Below are positions 35,870 to 43,675 of a stretch of 64,000 nt of DNA, in pieces. The stretch is from Thioalkalivibrio sp. XN8 (lineage in GTDB: Bacteria > Pseudomonadota > Gammaproteobacteria > Steroidobacterales > XN24): positions 1 through 64,000 of the forward strand of contig NZ_JAALFH010000057.1 in NCBI RefSeq assembly GCF_011058255.1, given 5' to 3'. The number at the start of each line of letters is the position of its first letter. The stretch's first letter is position 1. The notes under the pieces were generated by a model. That model saw only the letters and a list, made by a program, of their open reading frames with translations. It was not told the origin of the DNA and did not search any database. The position numbers and the translations under genes are program-made.

Positions 35870-36366
35870 CCGAACCGGCCGTCGTCGCCCTCGGCGACGG
35901 CTTCGAGGCGGCGGCGCGCAGCCTGCTGGCGCGCTACGGCCTGGATCTTGTCCTGCTGCCGCGCGAGGCCCGGATTCCGGGTTCCTGGTGGGGCGGCCGC
36001 GAGGCCGGGCTGCGGGGGGCAACGCTCTACGCCCGCCCCGACACGCCGCTGCATTCCGTGCTCCACGAAAGCTGCCATTTCGTCTGCATGGCGCCGGCGC
36101 GGCGCGCGGCGCTGGATACCGACGCCGGCGGCGACTACGACGAGGAAAATGCGGTCTGCTACCTGCAGGTCCTGCTGGCCGAGGAGCTGCCCGGCTTCGG
36201 CCGCGAGCGCATGTTCGCCGACATGGATGCCTGGGGCTATTCCTTCCGGCTCGGCGCGGCCCGGGCCTGGTTCGAGCAGGATGCGGGGGACGCCCGGGAC
36301 TGGCTCGAAGAGCGGGCCCTGGTGAACGCCGCGGGCCGTCCGACCTGGCGGCTGCGCGCCGCCTAG
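35866..36366 (+). CDS. Uncharacterised protein with HExxH motif
   Basis: Not recognised. The 166-residue protein starts with TTG at 35866, overlapping the lptE stop, and no other in-frame start lies near. It carries H-E-S-C-H at residues 67-71, a zinc-metallopeptidase-like signature, followed by H-F-V-C-M and then D-Y-D-E-E-N-A-V-C-Y-L-Q, which could supply a third metal ligand (Glu93 or Glu94). No signal peptide or membrane span is seen. It may be a small cytosolic metalloprotease or a zinc-binding protein. Its position just before a zinc-uptake locus is suggestive but unproven. Confidence 0.65.
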   Translation: MTEPAVVALGDGFEAAARSLLARYGLDLVLLPREARIPGSWWGGREAGLRGATLYARPDTPLHSVLHESCHFVCMAPARRAALDTDAGGDYDEENAVCYLQVLLAEELPGFGRERMFADMDAWGYSFRLGAARAWFEQDAGDARDWLEERALVNAAGRPTWRLRAA

Positions 36367-36376
36367 CCGAGGGTCG

Positions 36377-36838
36377 TCAGGGTTCCAGCCGCCCGCTGTG
36401 GTCGAAGGGGATGCTGCGCAGGAACATCCCGCCGAGATGCAGCTTGCCCCGCAGCCGGTACTCGAATTCCTCTTCACTACGCTGGCCGAGCTGCACCGCC
36501 TGGCGCAGCACGTCGACCAGGGAAGTCGACACCACCACGGTGGTCTCGGCCTCGCCCAGCCGCGGCAGGTTGAAGCTGTCGTTGCTGACGCCGCGCGCCA
36601 GCCGGCGGCCGTTCAGGTCCAGGCTGAAGTCGAGCCCGTCCACCTGGATGTCGCGATTGTTCGGGTTGATCACCCGCAGGCCCACCGCGAAGCGCTGTTC
36701 CAGCGAGCCGGGCTCCTGCTCCAGCACGCGGAAGCTGGTGACCTTGAGCTCGGGCGATTCGAGCGCGCTGAGGGTCGTGCAGCCCGCCGCCGCGAGGCAC
36801 AGCGCGAGCACGGCGAGAATGGCGCTGGACCTGTACAT
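36377..36838 (-). CDS. LEA14-like (WHy domain) lipoprotein
   Basis: Predicted envelope lipoprotein of the LEA type 2 / water-stress-and-hypersensitive-response family, which is linked to desiccation and stress tolerance. The 153-residue protein has a signal peptide ending A-A-A-G-C-T, so Cys20 would be lipidated. The domain shows V-G-L-R-V-I-N-P-N-N-R-D-I, the usual N-P-N turn, and Y-R-L-R-G-K-L-H. It converges with the HExxH gene and diverges from the HIT gene. Confidence 0.8.
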   Translation of the reverse strand: MYRSSAILAVLALCLAAAGCTTLSALESPELKVTSFRVLEQEPGSLEQRFAVGLRVINPNNRDIQVDGLDFSLDLNGRRLARGVSNDSFNLPRLGEAETTVVVSTSLVDVLRQAVQLGQRSEEEFEYRLRGKLHLGGMFLRSIPFDHSGRLEP

Positions 36839-36867
36839 GTGGCGCTCCTGCGATGAAACCGGCCCCG

Positions 36868-36873
36868 ATTATA
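36868..36873 (-). promoter_or_regulatory. Consensus -10 (TATAAT) for the LEA14-like gene
   Basis: A perfect TATAAT on the minus strand lies 30 nt upstream of the start codon, with AGGAG between them as ribosome-binding site. No clear -35 hexamer is seen. It lies in the 117-nt gap (36839-36955) that also drives the divergent HIT gene, for which no promoter was recognised. Confidence 0.45.
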
Positions 36874-36955
36874 GGGTGCCCGGACGCGTTGCGGGCGGTC
36901 CGCGGCGCTGCCACACTGCGGGGGACCGTCTTCCAGGCGACCAGGAGAGGGATCC

Positions 36956-37303
36956 ATGCCCACGCTGTTCGAGAAAATCATCGCCGGCGAGCTGCCGGCG
37001 GATTTCGTCTACCGCGACGACCGCGTCGTCGCCTTCCGCGACATTCACCCGCAGGCGCCGGTCCATGTTCTCGTCATCCCGGTGAAGCCGATCCCGACCG
37101 CCGACGACATCGAGGACGGGGACGCCGAGCTCATCGGGCGCATGTTCTGCGTGGCGCGCGACATTGCGCGCCAGGAAGGCCTGGCGGAGGACGGCTACCG
37201 GCTGATCATCAATTGCAAGCAGCACGGCGGGCAGGAGGTCGACCACCTCCACCTCCACCTGGTGGGCGGCCGCCCGCTGGGCCGCATGCTGCAGCCCCGA
37301 TGA
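36956..37303 (+). CDS. HIT-family nucleotide hydrolase (HinT-like)
   Basis: Predicted purine nucleoside phosphoramidase of the histidine-triad family, acting on AMP-lysine or similar adducts. The 115-residue protein has the triad H-L-H-L-H-L-V near residues 97-103 and the N-terminal [11 protein letters not shown] typical of HinT. AGGAGAGGG precedes the start. The stop overlaps the DUF2891 gene. Confidence 0.92.
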   Translation: MPTLFEKIIAGELPADFVYRDDRVVAFRDIHPQAPVHVLVIPVKPIPTADDIEDGDAELIGRMFCVARDIARQEGLAEDGYRLIINCKQHGGQEVDHLHLHLVGGRPLGRMLQPR

Positions 37304-38394
37304 GCCTCGCAGCGCTCGCGGTGGCCGGCGTCATGCTCGATCCCGCGTTGGCCGGGCGCTTCGCCGACCTCGCCCTGGCCTGTGTCCACCGGGAGTATCC
37401 CAACAAAATCGCCCACGTCCTCAACGAGGATGCAGACGCGCAGCCGCCGCGCGCGCTGACGCCGGTGTTCTGGGGATGCTTCGACTGGCATTCCTCGGTC
37501 CACGGCCACTGGCTGCTGGCGCGGCTGGCCCGCCTGGAGCCGGGCGCGGATTTCGCGCCTGCCGCCCGGGCGGCGCTGGCCCGCAGCCTGACCGTCGAGG
37601 GCGTGGCCGGGGAGGTGGCTTACCTCTCCGCGCCGGGGCGCGAAGGCTTCGAGCGGCCCTACGGGCTGGCCTGGCTGCTGCAGCTCGGCGCCGAGCTGCG
37701 CGAGTGGGACGATCCGGAGGCGCGCCGCTGGGCGGCGGCGCTTGCGCCCCTGGAGGCCGTCGCCGCGCGCCGCCTGGCGGAGTGGATGCCCAAGCTGGCC
37801 TACCCGATCCGCTCCGGCGAGCATTCCCAGACCGCGTTCGCTTTCGGGCTCGCGCTGGACTGGGCCCGCACCGCGGGCGAGGTGGAGCTGGCCGCGCTGA
37901 TCGAGCTGACCTCGCGCAAGCTCTACCTCGACGACCGGGACTGCCCGCTCGGCTACGAGCCGTCCGGGCACGACTTTCTCTCGCCATGCCTGGCGCAGGC
38001 CGACCTGGTGCGCCGCTTGCTCCCGCCGGCAGATTTCGCCGCCTGGCTGCACGGCTTCCTGCCGGCGCTGCCGGAGGATGCGGGCCCGGAATGGCTGCCG
38101 GTGGCCCGGGTGACCGACCGGGTCGACGGCAAGCTGGCGCACATCGACGGGCTCAACCTGAGCCGGGCCTGGATGCTCGAGGGGATGGCCGCCGGCCTGC
38201 CGCCGGGCGACCTGCGCCGCATCAGCCTGCGGGCGGCGGCCGCGGCGCATGCCCGGGCCGGTCTCGAGGGCGTGAGCGACGCGCATTACGCCGGCAGCCA
38301 CTGGCTGGGCAGCTTCGCCACCTATCTCGTGACGGGACGCGGCCTGCCCTCAGGCGCCGAAGCGGGCCGGCAGCAGGCGCAACGGGACCAGTAG
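37300..38394 (+). CDS. DUF2891 family protein
   Basis: Function unknown. The 364-residue protein contains [24 protein letters not shown] near residues 53-67, and [11 protein letters not shown], a repeated-helix layout resembling alpha/alpha-toroid enzymes. The conserved W-H-S-x-V-H-G-H-W suggests an active or metal site. The start overlaps the HIT stop by 4 nt. Its last 45 nt run antisense to the end of the zinc-permease gene. Confidence 0.85.
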   Translation: MSLAALAVAGVMLDPALAGRFADLALACVHREYPNKIAHVLNEDADAQPPRALTPVFWGCFDWHSSVHGHWLLARLARLEPGADFAPAARAALARSLTVEGVAGEVAYLSAPGREGFERPYGLAWLLQLGAELREWDDPEARRWAAALAPLEAVAARRLAEWMPKLAYPIRSGEHSQTAFAFGLALDWARTAGEVELAALIELTSRKLYLDDRDCPLGYEPSGHDFLSPCLAQADLVRRLLPPADFAAWLHGFLPALPEDAGPEWLPVARVTDRVDGKLAHIDGLNLSRAWMLEGMAAGLPPGDLRRISLRAAAAAHARAGLEGVSDAHYAGSHWLGSFATYLVTGRGLPSGAEAGRQQAQRDQ

Positions 38395-39144
38395 CAGGAG
38401 CACCGCGGCCAGCGCCGGTCCGAAGGGCAGGTCGAGTCCCAGCGCCAGCAGGAAGCCGGCGAGGAAGGCCGCCATGCCGAGGCCCGCGGCGAGCAGCACG
38501 GCCGGGCGCCAGCCGCGCGCCAGGCGGAACGCCACCCAGGGCGGCACCATCATCATGGCGAAAGTGGCCATCACGCCCATGGTGCCGATGCCCAGCACCA
38601 CGCCGAGCGCCACCAGGACCTCGAAGCCGATCTCGTGCGGCCAGGTCGGCAGCTGGTTGGCGCCGTAGTGGTCGGGAAAGAGCCGGCCCAGCAGGAGGCG
38701 GCGGCTCAGCCAGGCGCCCGCGGCCAGCACGGCAGCCGCGAGCATGGCGGCGCCCCCGAGGTGCGTCGCCGTGGTGAAATAGAGCTGGCCGTTCAACAGC
38801 TGCGTGGCGACCAGGTCGGCGTGATGACCGAGCGTCGCCAGGAGCAGCACCGCGGCCCAGCCGCCCAGCAGCATCACTGCGTAGTGCTCGTTGCGGGTCT
38901 CGCCGGTCAGGAACCGCACCAGCCCGGCCAGCAGGGCGCCGAGCAGGGCGAACAGGACCAGCGGCCCGTGCAGCAGCGCCCCGGCGACGGCGCCGGCGGC
39001 GGCCGCCTGGGCCACGCCGAGGCTGGAGAGCCACTGCTCGCGCAGCCGCAGCCCGGCGCCGAGCAGGGGGAGCGCCAGCGCCAGCAGCAGGCCGGTCAAG
39101 AGCGGCAGGCGGAACAGCGGATCGAAGGCCAGGCTCAGGGACAT
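38350..39144 (-). CDS. znuB: Zinc/manganese ABC transporter permease (ZnuB-like)
   Basis: Inner-membrane permease of a cluster A-I metal importer. The 264-residue protein has about eight hydrophobic spans, and the segment H-E-I-G-F-E-V-L-V-A-L-G-V-V-L before M-G-V-M-A-T-F-A-M-M-M-V-P is family-like. It overlaps the ATPase gene by 10 nt and ends inside the convergent DUF2891 gene (45-nt tail overlap). Zinc is the most likely substrate, given the adjacent binding protein and His-rich porin. Confidence 0.88.
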   Translation of the reverse strand: MSLSLAFDPLFRLPLLTGLLLALALPLLGAGLRLREQWLSSLGVAQAAAAGAVAGALLHGPLVLFALLGALLAGLVRFLTGETRNEHYAVMLLGGWAAVLLLATLGHHADLVATQLLNGQLYFTTATHLGGAAMLAAAVLAAGAWLSRRLLLGRLFPDHYGANQLPTWPHEIGFEVLVALGVVLGIGTMGVMATFAMMMVPPWVAFRLARGWRPAVLLAAGLGMAAFLAGFLLALGLDLPFGPALAAVLLLLVPLRLLPARFGA

Positions 39145-39680
39145 GGCGTCACGATCCGGTCGCAGGCCGCAGCCAGGAAGGCGGCGTCATGGCTCACCAT
39201 CAGCACCGCCCGCCCGGGGTCCAGCCGGCCGATCTCCGCCAGCAACAGCTCGATCGCATCCGGGTCGAGGTTGTTGGTGGGCTCGTCCAGCAGCACCAGG
39301 CGGGCCGGCCCGGTGAGGCAGGCCCAGGCATGCAGCAGCTGGAACTCGCCGCCGCTCATCTCGTCGAGGCAGCGCCGGCCCAGCGCCTCGAGCCGCGGCG
39401 GCAGCGGCGCGACCGGCGCACCCGCGAGCCGCAGCACCTCCTGGCCGGTGAGCGGCAGCTCGGGCGGGCGCTCGGGCCGCTGGCGGTGGTGGGCCACCGT
39501 CAGTCCGGGCGCGCGCCGGACGCGGCCGCCGTGCAGCACCGCGGTGCCGGTGATGAGCCGCAGCAGGGTGGTCTTGCCCAGGCCATTCGCCCCGCTCAGG
39601 CCCAGTACCTCGCCGGGCTCGATGCGGAAGGACACCGGCCCGACGACCGGCCGCGCATAGCCGGCCCGGGCCTCGACCAT
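39135..39680 (-). CDS. znuC: Metal ABC transporter ATPase (ZnuC-like, short)
   Basis: Energises the importer. At 181 residues it is shorter than usual (about 230-250), lacking the C-terminal extension, but the core motifs are there: Walker A G-A-N-G-L-G-K-T-T, signature M-S-G-G-E, Walker B L-V-L-L-D-E-P-T-N-N, and the H-loop M-V-S-H-D. The start used is ATG at 39680; the frame stays open upstream into the 23-nt gap after znuA but has no better start. Zinc specificity is inferred from neighbours. Confidence 0.85.
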   Translation of the reverse strand: MVEARAGYARPVVGPVSFRIEPGEVLGLSGANGLGKTTLLRLITGTAVLHGGRVRRAPGLTVAHHRQRPERPPELPLTGQEVLRLAGAPVAPLPPRLEALGRRCLDEMSGGEFQLLHAWACLTGPARLVLLDEPTNNLDPDAIELLLAEIGRLDPGRAVLMVSHDAAFLAAACDRIVTPCP

Positions 39681-39703
39681 TTCCAGCAGTGGCGGGACGG
39701 CGT

Positions 39704-40600
39704 TCAGTGGCGCTCCAGCCGCAGCACCCAGCTTTCGATCAGCGCCACGTAGTCGTCCGCGGTGCCGTCGATGGGCACGTTGTTCTGCATCACGTAGACC
39801 GGCCAGCCGAGCGCCTCGCCGACGCGCCCGGCCCCTTGCGCGGGTTCGTAGGCCATGCGCATCACCAGGCCCTCGCGTCCCTGCAGGTCCTCGATCAGCT
39901 CGCTGACGTGCCTGGCCGTGGCCGGGATGCCGGGGAGCGGCTCCAGGTAGCCGAGCACCGGCACATCCAGGCGCCGCAGCAGGTAGACCGCGTCCTTGTG
40001 GTTCAGCAGCACGCCCGGCGCGCCGGCGGCGCGGTCGCGCCAGCCGGCCGTCTCCTGCTGCATTCGCGCGGCGAAGGCGGCCGCATTGGCGGCGAACTCG
40101 GCCGCGTGGGCCGGGTCCAGCACGGCGAGCTGCCGCGCCAGCGCCTCGGCGGCCACGCCCATGCGCAGCGGGTCGAAATACACGTGAGGATTGCCCATGG
40201 GATGGACGTCGCCCAGCCCGCGATCCGCGGGGCCGCCGGCATCCTCGAGCGTCACCGCGGCGGCGGCCTCGAAGTAGCCCGGCCGCCCCGGCAGCACGGC
40301 CGGGTTGTTGGCGCCCTTTAGGGCGGCCGGCAGCCAGCCGCCCTCCAGTTCGGCGCCGACCGCTACCAGCAGGTCCGCTCGCCGCAGCGCGACCATCATG
40401 CTCGGCCGTGCCTCGAAGTGGTGCACGTCCCGGTCGCCCGGGGCGAGCACGTCGATCACGACGTGCTCGCCCCCGACGGTGCGCGCCAGCATCCCCATGT
40501 TGGGCGTGGTGGCGGCCACCTGCAGCGCGGCGGCGGCGGGGGCCGCCAGCGCCAGCAGCAGGCCCGTGAGCAGGAGTTGTCTCAGCCAGTTCATCGACAC
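39704..40600 (-). CDS. znuA: Zinc ABC transporter substrate-binding protein (ZnuA-like)
   Basis: Periplasmic metal-binding protein of the cluster A-I family. The 298-residue protein has a signal peptide (about 1-25), then T-T-P-N-M-G and D-V-H-H-F-E at residues 58-63, G-N-P-H-V-Y-F-D and N-H-K-D-A-V-Y, which supply the metal histidines. The long His/Asp loop of E. coli ZnuA is absent here, while the neighbouring porin has such a stretch. It lies 3 nt after the porin gene. Confidence 0.88.
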   Translation of the reverse strand: MSMNWLRQLLLTGLLLALAAPAAAALQVAATTPNMGMLARTVGGEHVVIDVLAPGDRDVHHFEARPSMMVALRRADLLVAVGAELEGGWLPAALKGANNPAVLPGRPGYFEAAAAVTLEDAGGPADRGLGDVHPMGNPHVYFDPLRMGVAAEALARQLAVLDPAHAAEFAANAAAFAARMQQETAGWRDRAAGAPGVLLNHKDAVYLLRRLDVPVLGYLEPLPGIPATARHVSELIEDLQGREGLVMRMAYEPAQGAGRVGEALGWPVYVMQNNVPIDGTADDYVALIESWVLRLERH

Positions 40601-40603
40601 GGC

Positions 40604-42037
40604 CTAGAAAGTGTGGGCGCCATGCGCCCCGAAGTTCACCTGCAGCTGCAGGAACACCTGGTTGTACTCCTCCCGCTCGCCGTCGTCGACCGAGATATCG
40701 CCGCGGGCGAACTGCAGGCGCAGGCGCGAGAACTCCGTCGGCAGGAAGTTAAGCGCTGCGGTGTAGCGCTTGGAGCTGTCCCACTCCTCGCCGCCGTCGA
40801 TGCCGCTGCGGTTGGTCAGGCCGACCTCGTCGTAGCGCAGGCCGACGGTCCAGCGCTGCGCCACGCCGTATACCGCCTGCAGGTAGAAGCCGTCCTGCCG
40901 GTCCTTGAACGACTCCTGCACGCCGATGTCGCCAGGCTGGAACTCGTTCAGCGGGTCGTCGCAGGCCAGGTCTTCGGGCTCGCAGGCGAAGAACACGTCG
41001 CGCCGGTCCAGGTCGCGGGTGCGGTAGAAGTATTCGCCCTGCAGCTTGAACGCGCCCCTGAGGCCGCTGCCGCCCGACGGCAGGTACTTGTACACGCCGT
41101 CCAGGCCCCAGAAGTTCGCCGTGCCCTCGTGGTCCTGGTAGAAGGTTTCGCGCTCGATACTCTGCTGGAAGGTCGAGCTGTAGCCCACCGACGCGCCCAG
41201 CTGCACGGCATGCTCAAAGCCAAGGTCGGGGGCGAACTTGGCGAAGCCGGTGAACAGTCGCGGGCCCGCGGTGTCCTCGAGGATCCGGGCGGTGCCCTCG
41301 ACGTCGTCTTCTGCCCCGAGGTAGGCCGCGATACCCTCGGTCTCGCCCTGCAGGGCCTCCACGCCGAGCCGCAGGTACTGCGCGGTCGGCGCCACCCAGC
41401 TTAGCTGCACGCCGGTTTCCTGGATGCCGTGGTCGCCGAACAGCAGCTCGCTGACCAGCGGCCGGTCGAAGAAGTCCCAGCTGTGCGGGTGCTGCTTGTT
41501 GATGTAGCCGACGTCGCTGAGGAACTTGCCGAACTTGGCCTGCAGGCCGGCCGGCAGGGAGCGCGTGGTCACGAAGGCCTCTTCCAGCTCGACCTCGTCG
41601 CCGTCGAAGACGAACATGACGAAGGCGTCGAAATACGGATCGACCGTGGCGGCCAACGCGATCTCGACCTCCCGCAGGTTGAAGCCCCGCTCCAGCGCGC
41701 CGTGGCTGTGGCCATGGCCGTGCTCGTCCTCGTGGCCGCCGCCGTGCTCTTCGCCTTCCTCCTCGTGGCCGTGCCCATGGCCGGCGGAGAAGCCGTCGGC
41801 CTCGCGCAGGATCTCGAAGGCCTCGCCGCCGACGTTGTCGGTGTACCAGGCCCCGTCGATGATCACCGAAACCGCCGGGTTGAAGCGCGAGCCGGCGGTC
41901 ACCTGCTTGCCGAGCGGCTGGGGCGCCGGGCGCAGGCTGGCCGGGTCGAGGGGATCCTGCTGCGGGCCGGAGGTCTGGGCCGCAGCCGGGAAAGTGACGA
42001 GCGCGGCGGCAATGCCGCCGATCAGGAATCTGTGCAT
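40604..42037 (-). CDS. Porin-like outer-membrane protein with His-rich segment
   Basis: Predicted outer-membrane beta-barrel. The 477-residue protein has a signal peptide ending A-A-A-Q, repeated aromatic strands and a C-terminal strand ending in Phe, as needed for BAM insertion. Residues 87-112 hold nine histidines spaced by Gly and Glu, a metal-collecting segment. The gene lies 3 nt before znuA in the same operon, so its likely job is to pass zinc to the periplasm. It has no TonB-plug pattern, so it is more like a porin than a receptor. Confidence 0.75.
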   Translation of the reverse strand: MHRFLIGGIAAALVTFPAAAQTSGPQQDPLDPASLRPAPQPLGKQVTAGSRFNPAVSVIIDGAWYTDNVGGEAFEILREADGFSAGHGHGHEEEGEEHGGGHEDEHGHGHSHGALERGFNLREVEIALAATVDPYFDAFVMFVFDGDEVELEEAFVTTRSLPAGLQAKFGKFLSDVGYINKQHPHSWDFFDRPLVSELLFGDHGIQETGVQLSWVAPTAQYLRLGVEALQGETEGIAAYLGAEDDVEGTARILEDTAGPRLFTGFAKFAPDLGFEHAVQLGASVGYSSTFQQSIERETFYQDHEGTANFWGLDGVYKYLPSGGSGLRGAFKLQGEYFYRTRDLDRRDVFFACEPEDLACDDPLNEFQPGDIGVQESFKDRQDGFYLQAVYGVAQRWTVGLRYDEVGLTNRSGIDGGEEWDSSKRYTAALNFLPTEFSRLRLQFARGDISVDDGEREEYNQVFLQLQVNFGAHGAHTF

Positions 42038-42166
42038 GGTTCTGCCTCTTGCTTGGCTGTCGTGCGCGGCCAGCGTGCGGACGCCGGCCGGACGATTGCG
42101 GCCTCTGGCGACAGCGGGAGCTGGCTGCAGGTCTGCTTGCTTGCGGTGGCGCCGGACGGCGCCGGC

Positions 42167-42469
42167 TCAGGCCGGCCGCAGGGGCGGACCGCGCGGCAGC
42201 GGTGCGGGCCGCGGGGCGACCCGGGCCGGGGTCACCGCCGTGCGCGCGATCCCGGCAGGCGCCGGCAGCGAGCCCGGCATGAGGTCGGCAGGCGGCAGCG
42301 CCTGTCCGCCACGCTCGAGCACCAGGCAGTACTCGCAGGTCTCGCCCGACTCGTGGACGTCGAAGGCGTGGTGGAGTTCGCCGCCCGCGAAACGCAGCAC
42401 GAGCACCAGCATCGCCAGGAGGGCGAAGCGCCTGATGCCGCGGGCTGTGGTCGGGAGGGCTGGGTTCAT
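42167..42469 (-). CDS. Small membrane-anchored Cys/His protein, possible zinc chaperone
   Basis: The 100-residue protein has one hydrophobic segment near the N terminus (L-L-A-M-L-V-L-V-L), then H-H-A-F-D-V-H-E and C-E-Y-C, a likely metal site, and a Pro/Ala-rich tail. Similar small proteins next to znu genes are annotated as zinc chaperones of ABC zinc uptake; this identity is from memory of the family. ATG at 42469 is chosen because GGAG lies 6 nt upstream. It is the first gene of the zinc operon, 129 nt before the porin. Confidence 0.6.
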   Translation of the reverse strand: MNPALPTTARGIRRFALLAMLVLVLRFAGGELHHAFDVHESGETCEYCLVLERGGQALPPADLMPGSLPAPAGIARTAVTPARVAPRPAPLPRGPPLRPA

Positions 42470-42487
42470 GCGGTACTCCAAACGACT

Positions 42488-42516
42488 AATCTACCCCAGC
42501 TGTCAACTGCGTCCAA
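42488..42516 (-). promoter_or_regulatory. Candidate promoter of the zinc-uptake operon
   Basis: On the minus strand TTGGAC, a 17-nt spacer and TAGATT lie just upstream of the chaperone gene, giving a leader of about 12 nt. An overlapping TTGACA (42501-42506) lacks a matching -10. No Zur-type palindrome was recognised by eye. Confidence 0.35.
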
Positions 42517-42534
42517 GCCGCCATAAAGCCGGGC

Positions 42535-42561
42535 TTGCGCCCGGATTCCCCGTGCTACACT
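42535..42561 (+). promoter_or_regulatory. Candidate extended -10 promoter for holA
   Basis: TGC-TACACT at 42553-42561 is preceded by a weak TTGCGC with a 15-nt spacer. The same TGCTACACTGCG string occurs before pmbA (60746), which supports it as a real element in this organism. Transcription would start near 42568. Confidence 0.45.
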
Positions 42562-42601
42562 GCGCCGGCGATGAACAATCCAGGGAAGATCCAGCCCCCC
42601 C

Positions 42602-43675
42602 GTGGCACTCTCGCCTGACCAGCTCGAGGCCGGCCTCGCCCGGCGCCTCGCACCCGCCTACCTGATCGCCGGAGACGAACCCCTGCTCACGCAGGAGTGC
42701 GCCGATGCCGTGCGCCGGCGGGCGCAAGAGGCCGGGTTCACCGAGCGGGAGGTCCATCACGTCGAGCGCGGCTTCGACTGGAACGCGCTGGCCGCGGACC
42801 TTGCCAGCCTGTCCCTGTTCGCCGCCCGCCGGCTGGTCGAGCTGCGGTTCCGGACCCCGGCGGCGGGCGAGGGCGGGGCCGAGGTCCTGGCCCGCTTTGC
42901 GGCCGCGCCCCCGGACGATATCGTGCTGCTGTGCCTGGCGCCCAAGCTGGACAAGCGGCAGCAGGGTGCGGCCTGGGTCAAGGCGCTCGCCGGCGCCGGC
43001 GAATTCGTCCAGGTCTGGCCGGTCGAACCGCCGGCCTTGCCGGGGTGGATCGTGGGCCGGCTGCGCCGGGCCGGGCTCGAGGCGGACGCGGAAGCCGTGC
43101 GGCTGCTGGCGGACCGGGTCGAGGGCAACCTGCTGGCGGCCCACCAGGAGATCGAGAAGCTGCGCCTGCTGCACGGCGCCGGCGAGATCGACGCCGACGA
43201 CGTGCGCGCGGCCGTGGCCGACAGCGCGCGCTACGACATTTTCAAGCTGGCCGACGCGGCGCTGGCCGGCCAGGCCGGCCGTGCCCTGCGCATCCTCGGC
43301 GGGCTGCGTGCCGAGGGCATGGCCATCCCGCAGGTGCTGTGGCCGTTGGCGCGCGAGTTGCGCAGCCTGGTGCGGGTGCGGTCGCTGCTCGACCAGGGGA
43401 CGGCGCCGCAGGCGGCACTGGCTCGCGCCGGGGTGTGGCGCAACCGGGCGGGGCTGGTCCAGCGGGCCGTCGGCCGCCACGACGCGCCGGCGCTGCGCGC
43501 CCTGCTGCGCCAGGCCGCGCTGGTGGACCGGCTGGCCAAGGGTGCCCTGCCCGGCAACGTGGTGCGGTTGCCGGCGGGACTGGCCGGCGCTTCGGCCCAG
43601 CGCCTGGTGGATCCCTGGCTGGAGCTGGCGGAGCTGGTGCGAGCCTTGGCGGGCCCGGTGCGGCGGGCCGCATGA
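42602..43675 (+). CDS. holA: DNA polymerase III subunit delta
   Basis: Opens the beta clamp within the clamp loader. The gene starts with GTG at 42602 and encodes 357 residues (343 in E. coli). The N-terminal A-Y-L-I-A-G-D-E-P-L-L and the central G-N-L-L-A-A-H-Q-E-I-E-K-L are diagnostic. Its usual upstream neighbour lptE has been moved 6.7 kb away. The stop overlaps nadD by 4 nt. Confidence 0.95.
   Translation: MALSPDQLEAGLARRLAPAYLIAGDEPLLTQECADAVRRRAQEAGFTEREVHHVERGFDWNALAADLASLSLFAARRLVELRFRTPAAGEGGAEVLARFAAAPPDDIVLLCLAPKLDKRQQGAAWVKALAGAGEFVQVWPVEPPALPGWIVGRLRRAGLEADAEAVRLLADRVEGNLLAAHQEIEKLRLLHGAGEIDADDVRAAVADSARYDIFKLADAALAGQAGRALRILGGLRAEGMAIPQVLWPLARELRSLVRVRSLLDQGTAPQAALARAGVWRNRAGLVQRAVGRHDAPALRALLRQAALVDRLAKGALPGNVVRLPAGLAGASAQRLVDPWLELAELVRALAGPVRRAA

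Noticed and set aside
36853-37299. Long open frame extending the DUF2891 gene upstream through the HIT gene
   Set aside because: The region is the HIT gene in another frame; the DUF2891 homology starts at the ATG at 37300, which overlaps the HIT stop in the usual coupled way.
41429-42526. Long plus-strand open frame across the porin gene
   Set aside because: It is the complement of the His-rich porin in GC-rich DNA, has no recognisable domain, and the minus-strand product has a signal peptide and barrel strands.
38350-42570. Zur operator in the zinc locus
   Set aside because: No A/T-rich palindrome of the Zur type was found before the chaperone, porin or znuA genes.
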